DNA of 64,000 nt from Bacillus sp. THAF10 (GCF_009363695.1 NZ_CP045403.1:2398001-2462000); one strand, 5' to 3'. Positions 51,749 to 60,832 are shown, numbered from the stretch's first letter. The notes: generated from the sequence alone by a model not told the origin. Numbers and translations: made by a program.

Positions 51749-52609
51749 TCATTTCCATTTTTCTATCACTCTAACAGCATCCTCTACACTTGTTACCCCT
51801 GCTATTACGATAGGAAGGTTATATTCCTTTTTTGCTTTAAGAGCCTCCTCTAAATTAACTTCAGGGACAATGACATGGGAATGACCGTCTTTGGCTGCGG
51901 TAATTACCTTTTCTCGTACTAGCCCAACCCTTAAAACATTTCCTTTTTTATCAATTGCACCTGTTACTGCAATAGGGTGGGAATTATCCCATCCGTGATC
52001 TTTTGCCAAAGAAGAAAGGACTAATGCTAATCCAGAACTTGCTCCCCTAATGTCATCTCTAGCTAAATAATCATTGATTTCTGAATTAGATCCTTTTATT
52101 AAAATCTTTAAATTTTCCCCCATCTTCACATTTTGATTTTTCACGATATGAAGAAACTCAAAGATGGAATTGTTTTTAGTGATGTAACGATTAAAGTTAT
52201 CAATGGTAAGGACCTGGAATAAGTCTGATTCATTTTTCATAAAGATTTTCCCATTTTCATTTAACTGCACCTCTAGAACACTAATAACATAGATACCTGA
52301 ATTCTTAACAGCTTCTTCTGTCGGAACGTACAAAAAGTTTACTGTCTTCGTTCTATCCAAAAAAAATAGGGGGGATTCATACAAAAATAATAAAAACATA
52401 AAAACACTAGAAATCATGAATACTCGAAAAACAGGTCGAACAATCGTTGCCAAACCCATGAAAATAACATTTAAAAATAATAGAATGATAAGAAGTAGTA
52501 CATATGTGATGCCACTTAGAAAATCAAACAGATACAAATATAAAAAGCTAAGAAATAAATAACATGTACCTAGGAAAGGCACTAAAAAAAGGTTTTTCCC
52601 ATCTTCCAT
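51749..52609 (-). CDS. Membrane protein with a Lon-like (S16) protease domain
   Basis: A 286-residue protein without ATPase or PDZ domain. Residues 1-80 contain three or four hydrophobic helices; the C-terminal domain (about 105-286) is Lon protease-like. Nucleophile motif GASSG (189-193; Ser191) corresponds to GPSAG of Lon, and VGLVREKV gives the Lys (234) of the Ser-Lys dyad; AVTGAIDKKGNVLRVG and IVPEVNLEEALKAKKEY are diagnostic. The active site would probably face outside the cell, as in YlbL; the topology must be checked. Substrate unknown. Confidence 0.85.
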   Translation of the reverse strand: MEDGKNLFLVPFLGTCYLFLSFLYLYLFDFLSGITYVLLLIILLFLNVIFMGLATIVRPVFRVFMISSVFMFLLFLYESPLFFLDRTKTVNFLYVPTEEAVKNSGIYVISVLEVQLNENGKIFMKNESDLFQVLTIDNFNRYITKNNSIFEFLHIVKNQNVKMGENLKILIKGSNSEINDYLARDDIRGASSGLALVLSSLAKDHGWDNSHPIAVTGAIDKKGNVLRVGLVREKVITAAKDGHSHVIVPEVNLEEALKAKKEYNLPIVIAGVTSVEDAVRVIEKWK

Positions 52610-52715
52610 TTCCCCATCTCCCCACTACATTTCAACCAGACCCTTAATTCCAATTATTTCATAATATATAAATTTCTACAATAAATTATTGTTTAATTTT
52701 AACAATCGCAAAATA

Positions 52716-52744
52716 AGCGCTAATCCTTATTCGAGGATTGCGCT
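52716..52744 (-). terminator. Terminator, member 3 of the dispersed hairpin family
   Basis: AGCGCTAATCC pairs with GGATTGCGCT with one T/G bulge pair. It is 28 bases downstream of the alpha/beta hydrolase gene. Confidence 0.75.
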
Positions 52745-52772
52745 TTATGGTTAGTGAAGCACTATTCTTGTT

Positions 52773-53675
52773 TCAATTTTCATTGGATTCAACAACTGCT
52801 CTTATTTCTCTAGCTATTAACCCCCATGCCTCATTCGCACTTTCCTTTGGACCGAGATGTGTAAACGCATGATAACAGTCTTGGAATAACTTAACTTGAA
52901 CATTTACCCCTGCTGCATTTAATTTTTCTGCATATCGTTCTGCTTCTGGTTTAAAAGCGTCATACTCCGCGATGAGAATGAGAGCAGGAGCTAAATGGCC
53001 AAATATCTCAGCATGAACAGGCGATGCTAATGGATGCTCGGCCTGTTCTTTTTCAGGTACATAACACATGTTAATAAAATTTGCGACTTGCGGATAACGT
53101 GCACGCCATTTATCCGGCTCTGGCTTATCTGCATGCGAGGTCACAAAATCTAGCATAGGGCAGGATAGCACTTGGAGTAGTGGTTGGTTTTCCCCTTTTT
53201 CTTCAAGGTAAAGACATAAGGCCGCTGCAATATTGGCACCTGAACTTTGCCCGCCGACCATGATTTTCTCCTTATCAATACTCAATTCATCCGCTCTATT
53301 TTTTAACCATTGAAGAACTTCATAGCCCTGTTCAATTGGTTTTGGAAAAGGATACTCCGGTGCTTTTCCATAATCGACATTTACAACCACACATTCTGCT
53401 TGATTGGCAAGGAAGCGGCAATAAGGATCATCCATCTCCTTTTCGTTCATAATAAATGCTCCACCATGGAAATTGATGTAGACAGGGAACTTTTTCGTTT
53501 TTGCCTCCAAAGGATAATATAATGATATTTTTGTTCGTTGAATGGTAGTTTCCACTATCATATCTTTTTTCATTTTTACTTGCTGCAGAGGTATCATGGG
53601 TGTTTTTTTTGCTTTATTAGGCAAGAGACGCAGTAATTTAGCAATCATGGTCTTGAATCGCACCATAAATTTCAC
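52773..53675 (-). CDS. Alpha/beta hydrolase of the HSL family
   Basis: A 300-residue esterase of the hormone-sensitive-lipase family. The oxyanion motif HGGAF (about 79-83), nucleophile GGQSSGANIAAAL (about 151-163), Asp in AEYDAFKPE and His in YHAFTHLG give the triad. It lacks a signal peptide, although the N-terminus is basic (KLLRLLPNKAKK). It cleaves small acyl esters. The neighbouring MDR gene lies about 60 bases upstream on the same strand, so the two may be cotranscribed. Confidence 0.9.
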   Translation of the reverse strand: MKFMVRFKTMIAKLLRLLPNKAKKTPMIPLQQVKMKKDMIVETTIQRTKISLYYPLEAKTKKFPVYINFHGGAFIMNEKEMDDPYCRFLANQAECVVVNVDYGKAPEYPFPKPIEQGYEVLQWLKNRADELSIDKEKIMVGGQSSGANIAAALCLYLEEKGENQPLLQVLSCPMLDFVTSHADKPEPDKWRARYPQVANFINMCYVPEKEQAEHPLASPVHAEIFGHLAPALILIAEYDAFKPEAERYAEKLNAAGVNVQVKLFQDCYHAFTHLGPKESANEAWGLIAREIRAVVESNEN

Positions 53676-53736
53676 CTCACTTTTTAAAGATTGGAGTAGA
53701 GGAAAAAAGAGACTAGTTAAGTTAATCCCCTTTACT

Positions 53737-54771
53737 TTAAGGGATTAAAACTACCTTGCCTAATTTCCCTGCTTTTTTAAAATACGTTTGAGCTTCTCTC
53801 GCTTCTTCTAGTGGAAAAGTGCAATCGATTACTGGCTTGATTTTCCCTTCAGAAATGGCTTGAAGCATCCGTTTAAATTCTTCCCTTGTGCCTAAAACAG
53901 AGCCATAGAAGGTAATATGTTTTAAGTACAAGGTTCTAAAATCGAGTTCTGTCTTCTGTCCACCAGCTGATCCGGATATACAGAATTTCCCTCCCTTTTT
54001 TAGCACTTCTAAGGAGGTTGAGAACAATGCGTCCCCTACAACATCTAGAACAGAGTCAACAGGACCACCATTCACTTCTATTATTTCTGCAGCAAGATTA
54101 CTGGATTTATAAGACAATACATGTGCTGCTCCTAATTCCTTTAATTTCTCTTCCAACTCTAAGTCACCAACTATCGCAATGACCTTGGCTCCAAAGACCT
54201 TAGCAGCAATTTGAACATTTAGTGATCCAACACCACCATTTGCCCCCGTTACCATAATAGTTTCCCCAGCTTTTACTCTAATCTGTTCTACCATGTGCCA
54301 AGCGGTCAATCCACTTACAGAAAAAACAGCACTTTCTACATAGTCACTAAGTGGCATTTCATAACATAGGTGAGCCGGCCACACCACATATTCCGCATAC
54401 CCACCATCAAATTCTGACCCAATAAAAGACATATCCTCGGAAATATGTTCGAATCCTTCTTCTCCACTTGATTTAAAAGGAAACAGAACAACATCCTTTT
54501 GAAGCATAGACGCATCCACGCCCCTCCCTACTTTTTCAACGATACCCGTAATATCAGAACCTGGAATCCGTGGAAATTGTACACCCTCTGGTCGCCAACC
54601 TGACTTAGAATCCGTGCCGTAAGCTCCTTCCCTCATCCATATTTCAGTATTATTTATCGCGCAAGCCTTTACTTTAATTAGCACTTCATTTTCTTTCGGT
54701 TCTGGAGTGTCTCTATGTACAAGCTCTAATTTATCTACATCTCCATAACCTGTTACTTCTACAGCTTTCAT
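53737..54771 (-). CDS. MDR-family oxidoreductase (NADPH:quinone-reductase-like)
   Basis: A 344-residue medium-chain reductase. The N-terminal GroES-like part (DTPEPKENEVLIKVKACAIN) is followed by FPRIPGSDITGIVE and the NADP-binding motif VTGANGGVGSLNVQIAAKVFGA. The catalytic zinc cysteines of alcohol dehydrogenases are absent, so a zinc-independent quinone/enone reductase is more likely. It is in the same direction as the esterase gene. A 17-bp inverted repeat lies 47 bases upstream of the start. The substrate is unknown. Confidence 0.88.
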   Translation of the reverse strand: MKAVEVTGYGDVDKLELVHRDTPEPKENEVLIKVKACAINNTEIWMREGAYGTDSKSGWRPEGVQFPRIPGSDITGIVEKVGRGVDASMLQKDVVLFPFKSSGEEGFEHISEDMSFIGSEFDGGYAEYVVWPAHLCYEMPLSDYVESAVFSVSGLTAWHMVEQIRVKAGETIMVTGANGGVGSLNVQIAAKVFGAKVIAIVGDLELEEKLKELGAAHVLSYKSSNLAAEIIEVNGGPVDSVLDVVGDALFSTSLEVLKKGGKFCISGSAGGQKTELDFRTLYLKHITFYGSVLGTREEFKRMLQAISEGKIKPVIDCTFPLEEAREAQTYFKKAGKLGKVVLIP

Positions 54772-54816
54772 ACATTCTTCACCTCTCGTAATGGAAATCT
54801 TATTACCAGATTATAA

Positions 54817-54863
54817 GAAAAGTGATTTTACAACTACCAAATTCCGTTGTAAAATCACTTTTC
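54817..54863. promoter_or_regulatory. Perfect 17-bp inverted repeat upstream of the MDR gene
   Basis: AAAAGTGATTTTACAAC (54818-54834) and GTTGTAAAATCACTTTT (54846-54862) pair completely around an 11-base spacer. It sits 47-90 bases upstream of the MDR start, in promoter range. Its length and TTGTAAAA core suggest an operator, although a terminator for a preceding transcript cannot be excluded. No regulator gene is adjacent. Confidence 0.6.
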
Positions 54864-55077
54864 ACTTTTACAATTATGTTACCCATTTAGGAACCACCAC
54901 TATACCATATCCAACATACTCTACGGACTGAGAACCAATTTGTTTTTTGACATAATCTTATATCCTTAACAAATTTTTTTTGTTACATTCTGATAAAATC
55001 ATACCTTAAAAATAACTTCGACTTCCCCTCAAAATCCTCCTGCCTTGTACTCCATTAAATGGCATATAAAAAAATGA

Positions 55078-55104
55078 GCACTCATCCATGTTGCAGGATA
55101 GTGC
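55078..55104 (-). terminator. Terminator, member 4 of the dispersed hairpin family (GCACT variant)
   Basis: GCACTCATCC...GGATAGTGC with A7 on the left. It follows the anti-sigma gene at 55132. Compensatory change of GCGC to GCAC/GTGC keeps the stem. Confidence 0.7.
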
Positions 55105-55131
55105 CCTTTTAGTTTATATAGGTTCCTCACA

Positions 55132-56052
55132 TTATTGGTTTCCTCGATTAGGGTAGAAAAACTCATAAGTTATTGTTTTTTCGTCTCTTGTTATGGTGAC
55201 TACCTCATTTCCATCTCTTGAGACAAAGGTATCAGATTCTTTTGAAGTAGCTTCTTTCTTCCAATTCCCTTGATCCTCTTCAAGTTTTCCTAAATATGCA
55301 TTAAAAGACTCGAAAGTAGCACCTTCCCAGTGATACACTTCCTTGCCTGGAGATATAGAAATGGGCTCCAAGCCGACAGGAAACAACAAGTTTCCATAAC
55401 CATGAGTAACATAGAGTTGTTGGTTATATCTATATGGATCTTTTCCATTGAATTTCAAGGTAGAAATGGCGGTAAAAATTTCTGCATACTCAAGCTTAGG
55501 ATAATCAAAAGTAAAATGAATCGTATTTTGGTCCGAGAGTGAAATAAAGAAGTGGTATCGTATGGCAACATCCATTGTTTTTACATGCTCAATATACATA
55601 GAGATCTGATAAGGAAAATGTTCTAGCTTTTCATTTGTATACATTGGTATGCTTTTAATAATATTATTCATCTCTTCATTTGTAACTTGCTGAACAGTTC
55701 CAACCTGCATCGGATTATCTTCACGATATAATGACAAGCCATTGTGTGATTCTTTATTGTATACATCTTTTAAATCCCAACTAAATTGGATCTCTTCACT
55801 TAACGTTTCTTTTGAGGAATTTCGTTGACCGCTTTCTGACAGTGTCAACAATAGGAAGCCTCCGAAAATAACAAAGAGCAAACAAGTAGCCAACATGCTT
55901 TTCCATAGAAAATAACTTTTGCTAGAAGTATTGCTGGTAGAATTTTGGATGGAATCTAATATTCTAGTTCTTATTGTTTCTTTTTGATAACTGGTTGACT
56001 TTATTTGTTTAAGAAGTTTCCACTGATCATCATGATAATTTTCACTCAACAT
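55132..56052 (-). CDS. Putative anti-sigma factor with one membrane helix
   Basis: A protein of about 306 residues from the ATG at 56052, which follows AAAGGAGG in the end of the sigma gene; a GTG at 56058 is an alternative. The N-terminal ~45 residues should face the cytoplasm, then a single helix (about 47-67, KSMLATCLLFVIFGGFLLLT), then a large extracellular domain with DUF4179-like beta strands. No Cys/His zinc motif is present. It overlaps the sigma gene, a classic ECF sigma/anti-sigma pair. Signal sensed unknown. Confidence 0.75.
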   Translation of the reverse strand: MLSENYHDDQWKLLKQIKSTSYQKETIRTRILDSIQNSTSNTSSKSYFLWKSMLATCLLFVIFGGFLLLTLSESGQRNSSKETLSEEIQFSWDLKDVYNKESHNGLSLYREDNPMQVGTVQQVTNEEMNNIIKSIPMYTNEKLEHFPYQISMYIEHVKTMDVAIRYHFFISLSDQNTIHFTFDYPKLEYAEIFTAISTLKFNGKDPYRYNQQLYVTHGYGNLLFPVGLEPISISPGKEVYHWEGATFESFNAYLGKLEEDQGNWKKEATSKESDTFVSRDGNEVVTITRDEKTITYEFFYPNRGNQ

Positions 56053-56566
56053 GAACACCTCCTTTTAACCTATTAATCTTTTTTAGCGACTGCATTGCTC
56101 TTGATAATGTTTTGCGAACCTTTACCTCGGACCAGTCAAGAATCTCTGCAATTTCCTTTGTTGTGCATTCCTCCACCTTTTTCAAAATAATAATTAATCG
56201 ATAGTTAGGCTTTAATTGTTGAATATCTTTCCATAGTTGAGCTACCGTTTCTTTGTTTACGATATGCTGTTCTATATTGAAGGACGATGGAATCTCCTTA
56301 TCAAACGTAATTACCGAAAACAATCTTCTGCGCTTTCTTTTACGAATTTCATCTATCACCAGATGTTTTCCAATACTGAACAGCCACGTTTTTACGTTAG
56401 AACGGTTATCAAATCGATCATACGCAATATGCGCACGGACAAAAGTGTCATGAACCAAATCCTCACAGCATTGCTTGTCACCAATCATAAACAAAATAAA
56501 ACGATAAATGTCATCATAATACAGTTCGTACCACTCCATTACGAGAAGTTCCCTATCCTTCTCCAA
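56042..56566 (-). CDS. ECF-type RNA polymerase sigma factor
   Basis: A 174-residue sigma factor with region 2 (YDDIYRFILFMIG, CEDLVHDTFVRAH, WLFSIGKHLVIDEIRKRKRRR) and region 4 (LKPNYRLIIILKKVEECTTKEIAEILDWSEVKV). It starts at TTG 56566, or at the ATG nine codons later. It is coupled to the anti-sigma gene by an 11- to 17-base overlap. Its target promoter is unknown; the -35 motif AAC-type upstream of its own operon was not found by eye. Confidence 0.9.
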   Translation of the reverse strand: MEKDRELLVMEWYELYYDDIYRFILFMIGDKQCCEDLVHDTFVRAHIAYDRFDNRSNVKTWLFSIGKHLVIDEIRKRKRRRLFSVITFDKEIPSSFNIEQHIVNKETVAQLWKDIQQLKPNYRLIIILKKVEECTTKEIAEILDWSEVKVRKTLSRAMQSLKKINRLKGGVHVE

Positions 56567-56765
56567 CCTCTACCTCACCTACTTCCCTCTTTCTAACTAA
56601 TCAGTCGAACGCAAAGCAAAATTGTGACATCTTTTACTTTATTATTTTTCATTAGTGTTTTATTTGAATCACTTTTATCTTCAACTGATATTTTTTCTTT
56701 TCATTTAAAAATCACCATTTAGATAACCCTATCTATAGGTGTCACAACTTTAATAAACTCAAAAA

Positions 56766-56795
56766 GAGCGCTGATCTTATTACAGATTAGCGCTC
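56766..56795 (-). terminator. Terminator, member 5 of the dispersed hairpin family
   Basis: GAGCGCTGATCT...AGATTAGCGCTC, with an A-run on the left. It lies 34 bases downstream of the phosphotransferase gene at 56829. Confidence 0.75.
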
Positions 56796-56828
56796 GAATG
56801 GAAAACCTAGCAAGAACCATTTGTTTTG

Positions 56829-57770
56829 TTAATTACGTATTATAGAGTGATTATGTTCAATCCTTAATCTAAAATGATTCATTATTCTCATTTGTTCCTC
56901 CGTTAACTTCTCTTTATTCCAGTACATATGCATGAGGCTGTATTCAAATACTTCCTTTAATTTTATGAATAGCGGAAGTTTGTCTAGCATCTCTGGAGAT
57001 ATATCATTTTCCTCTTGATACCCCTCGACAATTGCTTTAATAATAGAACGGCCATAGTCATCAATGTTGCCGTTGCCTACAAACGAATACTCCATCGCAC
57101 TATAGATTGGTACAGCTAAATCAAATATATAAAAATGTTTCTCACAATCTTGAAAATCAACCATAGTAAATTTAAAGTCACTATCTACCAACACATTTTC
57201 TAACCATAAATCACCGTGTAACAAGCCATAGGTTGATTGACTTTGGGGCAGATTTTTTATAGTAGATAAAATCTCCTGCGCAATTTCTCTAATCGTGCTT
57301 TCTTCTTTAGGGATATATTTAAGAAAATCATACTCCTCATTTTCATGCCAATCCTTGATATATCTAATCGTCGCATCATTTTCATAGTTTTTTGATAAAC
57401 GATGTAATCTACCAATTTGCCGACCTAATTCTTTTAACACATTGGCATTCCATTGAGTTCTTGGTAAATGTTTACCAGGAGCAGCTTTGTATAATACAGT
57501 TAAGTATTCCTGGTCAAGTCTTATACTTTCTACTAGTTTACCGTTCAAGGAAGATATCGTCGGTGATACGCCAAATCCTTCATTATATAAGAAATTAGTA
57601 TAAGTAACTTCTTCTAACTGTTCCTCATATGTTTTATAGTTCGTTATTCTAGCAAAGAAGATACCTTGAACTGCCAAACACCGATACATTTCATTTGTTA
57701 CTGGTTCAATATTAGTAAACTCTATTGGATAGATGTTGTTAAGTAATTCTAGTATTTTTTGTTCCATCAT
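56829..57770 (-). CDS. APH-like phosphotransferase
   Basis: A 313-residue kinase-like protein with the Brenner motif LLHGDLWLENVLV (about 186-198) and the metal site MVDFQDCEKHF (about 205-215). It is comparable to the product of 46420-47403 but not highly similar by eye. Relatives are homoserine/choline kinase-like or aminoglycoside kinases, so I do not claim resistance. The protein has no signal peptide. Adjacent ATGs at 57770 and 57767. Monocistronic, with a family hairpin as terminator. Confidence 0.82.
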   Translation of the reverse strand: MMEQKILELLNNIYPIEFTNIEPVTNEMYRCLAVQGIFFARITNYKTYEEQLEEVTYTNFLYNEGFGVSPTISSLNGKLVESIRLDQEYLTVLYKAAPGKHLPRTQWNANVLKELGRQIGRLHRLSKNYENDATIRYIKDWHENEEYDFLKYIPKEESTIREIAQEILSTIKNLPQSQSTYGLLHGDLWLENVLVDSDFKFTMVDFQDCEKHFYIFDLAVPIYSAMEYSFVGNGNIDDYGRSIIKAIVEGYQEENDISPEMLDKLPLFIKLKEVFEYSLMHMYWNKEKLTEEQMRIMNHFRLRIEHNHSIIRN

Positions 57771-57916
57771 TCTATTTCCCCCGTCTGTATAAATCCTTTA
57801 TATATAACCTTTGACTAAGAAGGTGTATGCAATTTTTTCGGACTCACTCATGTACAATACTAACATAAATATCCAATATTGGTTGAAAGACTAATTCTAA
57901 TATTTGACCAAAAAAA

Positions 57917-57945
57917 AGCGCCAATCCTTAATCTAGGATTGCGCT
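57917..57945 (-). terminator. Terminator, member 6 of the dispersed hairpin family
   Basis: AGCGCCAATCC...GGATTGCGCT with A7 on the left. It follows the RsbR-like gene at 57974 on the minus strand. Confidence 0.75.
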
Positions 57946-57973
57946 TGTCAGATTTATCATTCGTTATTTTTCA

Positions 57974-58828
57974 TTATACAGATGTACTTTTGCGAAACTC
58001 CCACTTCTCCAGAGCTTTTTCAAGCGTAGAGTATATAGTGATATGGGAGAAATCAAGACCAAGATGAATGGCCGTCTGAGCCACTTCAGGACGAACGCCT
58101 GTCATAATACTTTTCACCCCAATTAGCTCTAAAGCGGTGACGACGGTGAACAGCTGATTCGCTACCATTGTATCCACAATAGGTACACCGGATAAATCGA
58201 TCACTAGACACTCGACATTCTTTTGCTGACACTGTTTGAGGCTTGATTCCATAATGACTACTGCTCTTTGTGTATCTATGCTTCCTATCAATGGCAGAAC
58301 ACCGATGTCATTCGTCAGTTTAATAATAGGGGAGCTTAACTCTGATATCATTTCTTGATGAGCCAAGAGTGTTGATTTATGATAAGCGGTATAGGTTGCT
58401 ACAAATACCTCAATAACGTGATCAAACGCATAATGGAAACGGTTAGACCATGTTAAAAGCTTCTCAGAAGTAATGGAGTTGGTAGGTTCTGAAGCGAATT
58501 CATTAATTTTATTCCAGTAAATCTGGCGGAATACTTTAAACTGGGGAAGAATTTCGTTCAATTCCGTATTGGTGGAAACTCTATCTTTCGCAACATCAGA
58601 AGCCCACTGTTTAATAGCATCATAGATTGAATCCGTATCAGGATTGATAAAAATTTGGGCTATAGTTATAATAAATTTCTTATTTTGCTGACGCAGCTTC
58701 TCTCCAATGGTAGGTATAGTACTAGAATAAATACTGCCTTCCTTCGCTTTTTTCGACTGAAACCATGCAGCGGTCAATGCATCCGTATTATTTACAATAA
58801 AATCATGTAAAGCTACGTTCTTTTCCAT
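57974..58828 (-). CDS. RsbR-type stressosome protein with C-terminal STAS domain
   Basis: A 284-residue protein with an N-terminal globin-like helical domain (about 1-150) and a STAS domain (about 165-275): NIGVLPLIGSIDTQRAVVIME-type opening, CLVIDLSGVPIVDTMVA containing the phosphorylatable Thr, and GVRPEVAQTAIHLG. It resembles RsbRA/RB/RC/RD paralogues of the stressosome, which is phosphorylated by RsbT under stress and releases sigma B activation. No RsbS or RsbT gene lies next to it here. The segment TGVRPEVAQ replaces the usual second Thr region. Confidence 0.85.
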   Translation of the reverse strand: MEKNVALHDFIVNNTDALTAAWFQSKKAKEGSIYSSTIPTIGEKLRQQNKKFIITIAQIFINPDTDSIYDAIKQWASDVAKDRVSTNTELNEILPQFKVFRQIYWNKINEFASEPTNSITSEKLLTWSNRFHYAFDHVIEVFVATYTAYHKSTLLAHQEMISELSSPIIKLTNDIGVLPLIGSIDTQRAVVIMESSLKQCQQKNVECLVIDLSGVPIVDTMVANQLFTVVTALELIGVKSIMTGVRPEVAQTAIHLGLDFSHITIYSTLEKALEKWEFRKSTSV

Positions 58829-59080
58829 AAAAAGCCCCTTAAATTATTTATTTTTTACCGTTAACACTCTGTATTATAACGCTTCTTGCCAGAAAGAACA
58901 TCCTTTATACCTTTTACTTAATATCGTTGATTAAGTGAAAGGCTTTAAAAGTCTTCCTCAAAAGCTCCAGTTAGTTGAGTCATTCTTATTTAAGTATTTT
59001 GCTTATTTGTTTCTTCTAAGAAATTAGAAAATCACTTGCTATATCGTCTTTATTCAATCAAAACGTCACCACAAAAGCAA
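58829..59080. other. AT-rich intergenic region
   Basis: No gene and no clear hairpin seen. The bases next to 58828 probably carry the promoter of the RsbR-like gene. Confidence 0.35.
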
Positions 59081-59257
59081 TTATTCAACTCTTGTGCCAT
59101 TTTCATAGGTAACAAAAATTTCAAATAAGGGCAGCAATTCCATTACTGTTTTTACTGGTTTATATAACCAAGAACCTTCTTCAAATAATTTATAGTTCTC
59201 ATAACAAAAATCATGATACTTCTTTTCTTCTTTACGGATAAAATCAAGTCTAAACAA
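59081..59257 (-). pseudogene. N-terminal fragment of a SAM-dependent methyltransferase
   Basis: A 58-codon frame from TTG at 59257 with GGGTGATG upstream. It reads RLDFIRKEEKKYHDFCYEN then KLFEEGSWLYKPVKTVM and ELLPLFEI, the N-terminal region of a Bacillus class I methyltransferase family in which a KPVKTVMELL helix precedes the VLDLGxGxGRN motif. After LPLFEI it diverges to a stop and no Rossmann motif follows, so the gene is truncated. The neighbouring hairpin-family member (59379) lies just upstream. Confidence 0.6.
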
Positions 59258-59378
59258 TATTCATCACCCAAAATATTTATTTTCTACATTTATTCTTTAT
59301 TGAGTAACCTATTACCTTCTTTAAATAAATTGCACCTTACTCAGTTTTATTCAACAATTTGGCCCAAAGATAATAAGA

Positions 59379-59405
59379 GCGCTGATCCTTGTTACAGGAT
59401 CGCGC
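59379..59405 (-). terminator. Terminator, member 7 of the dispersed hairpin family
   Basis: GCGCTGATCC...GGATCGCGC. It follows the CcdA-like gene end at 59441 on the minus strand. Confidence 0.75.
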
Positions 59406-59440
59406 CCGATAGGAAGATACCCAAACTACTCCAATTTTTC

Positions 59441-60142
59441 TTATTTAAACAATTCTATTATTCTATTCATCCAAATTGTCAAATAGAACATTTTATTAAA
59501 AAAGAGAATTAACCCAATCGCTATCATTAATATTCCACCTAGTTTCAAGAAACCTGAAGAATACTTTGTTAGCAGTTTCACTTTAGAAATAAATAATGCC
59601 ATTATGATAAATGGGATGCCAAAGCCCAAGGAGAAAGCTGTTATGTTTATAAATGTTTCACTTGGATATAGAACATTAGCATATATTATTGCTCCAAAAA
59701 TCGGTCCGATGCATGGTGTCCACCCTGCAGCAAAAATCAATCCTACTAGAAATGAATTTAGTAGATTTCCACTCTTTTTTACAAAGGGCAGTCTTTTCTC
59801 TTTTAATAAAAACTCCGGCGAAAAAATTCCTATCATAAATAATCCCATTGTAATAATAAAAATAGCTCCTAGCATTCTTAAAAGTTCATTGTACTGGACA
59901 AATGCCTTTCCAAAATAACTAGCTGAAAACCCTACTAGATAAAAAACGATTGAAAAACCTAACACAAAGGCAACTGAATGCTTTAATGCTACACTTCTAA
60001 TTTTTTGTTCATTTTTCTTAAGATCTGAAACTGAAATACCAGTAATATAAGATATGAATGTTGGGTAAAGAGGTAAACAACACGGCGAAAAAAAGGAGAT
60101 CAATCCACCAGTGAAAGCTAACCATATTGTAATTTCTTCCAT
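59441..60142 (-). CDS. CcdA-like cytochrome c biogenesis/thiol-disulfide membrane protein
   Basis: A 233-residue, six-helix protein of the CcdA/DsbD-beta family. The first helix contains SFFSPCCLPLYPTFISY, with two consecutive Cys, and the fourth has AAGWTPCIGPIFGAI, the two reactive positions that carry electrons from cytoplasmic thioredoxin across the membrane. The TlpA/ResA-like gene lies 19 bases upstream on the same strand, so they form a thiol-reducing pair acting on exported proteins or apocytochrome c. Confidence 0.9.
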   Translation of the reverse strand: MEEITIWLAFTGGLISFFSPCCLPLYPTFISYITGISVSDLKKNEQKIRSVALKHSVAFVLGFSIVFYLVGFSASYFGKAFVQYNELLRMLGAIFIITMGLFMIGIFSPEFLLKEKRLPFVKKSGNLLNSFLVGLIFAAGWTPCIGPIFGAIIYANVLYPSETFINITAFSLGFGIPFIIMALFISKVKLLTKYSSGFLKLGGILMIAIGLILFFNKMFYLTIWMNRIIELFK

Positions 60143-60161
60143 ACTAACCCCTTTTAGAAAC

Positions 60162-60674
60162 TTAATTAAGTTTCGCTTTAAATTGTTCTAACATCTCGAA
60201 CGTTAATTCCCCGTAATAACTGTCTACAATCTTTCCATTTGAATCAATAAAGTAGGTGGTAGGTAAATTCATAACTTGATAATGCCTAAAAACACCTTCT
60301 GTATCTAGTAAAATCGGAAATGATACATCAAGTTCATTAACAAAATTCTGAACACTTTGCTCGCTAATTTCTTTACTGGTAATATTAACACCCAATACAA
60401 CAACGTCTTCAGTATATTTTTTATGAAATTTATCCAATTCCGGCATTTCATTTTCACAAGGCTCACACCAAGAAGCCCAAAAATTAAGGATAATCGGTTT
60501 TCCTTTATAACTTGAAAGTCTTGTTGGAGTACTATCTAATGTTTGTAATTTAAAATCTATTGCAGATTCACCAGGGCTATGATCAACTACATTACTTTGT
60601 TGTTCGGTAAAATGCAGAAAGAAGGCCGTTACAACCAATGAAACAATTATCAAAATACCAAATGTTTTTTTCAT
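60162..60674 (-). CDS. TlpA/ResA-like membrane-anchored thiol-disulfide oxidoreductase
   Basis: A 170-residue thioredoxin-fold protein with an N-terminal signal anchor (residues 4-19) and no lipobox Cys. The active site is FWASWCEPCENEMPEL (Cys-Glu-Pro-Cys), with YFIDSNGKIVDSYYG and the cis-Pro in LPTTYF. Such proteins reduce disulfides outside the membrane, receiving electrons from CcdA, whose gene follows after 19 bases. ResA acts in cytochrome c maturation and StoA in sporulation; this homologue could serve either. Confidence 0.9.
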   Translation of the reverse strand: MKKTFGILIIVSLVVTAFFLHFTEQQSNVVDHSPGESAIDFKLQTLDSTPTRLSSYKGKPIILNFWASWCEPCENEMPELDKFHKKYTEDVVVLGVNITSKEISEQSVQNFVNELDVSFPILLDTEGVFRHYQVMNLPTTYFIDSNGKIVDSYYGELTFEMLEQFKAKLN

Positions 60675-60832
60675 TTTTTTCTATCCCATCTTCCTCTGGA
60701 TATAGCCAATTTCTATTTTTCCTACTATGTGTTATTCAACTAAATAACAGGAACTTAACACTTTATACCAATTATTTCATAATCTATAAATTCCTTCAAT
60801 AAGCAATTCTCCATCCAGTGCATACCAAATTC

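Noticed and set aside
46420-57770. Two aminoglycoside-resistance kinases
   Set aside because: Brenner motifs show the APH fold, but spore-coat and choline-type kinases share it; no resistance can be inferred.
59213-59512. Plus-strand frame of 99 codons
   Set aside because: It is antisense to the CcdA-like gene end and methyltransferase fragment, with low-complexity hydrophobic and Phe/Tyr-rich composition.
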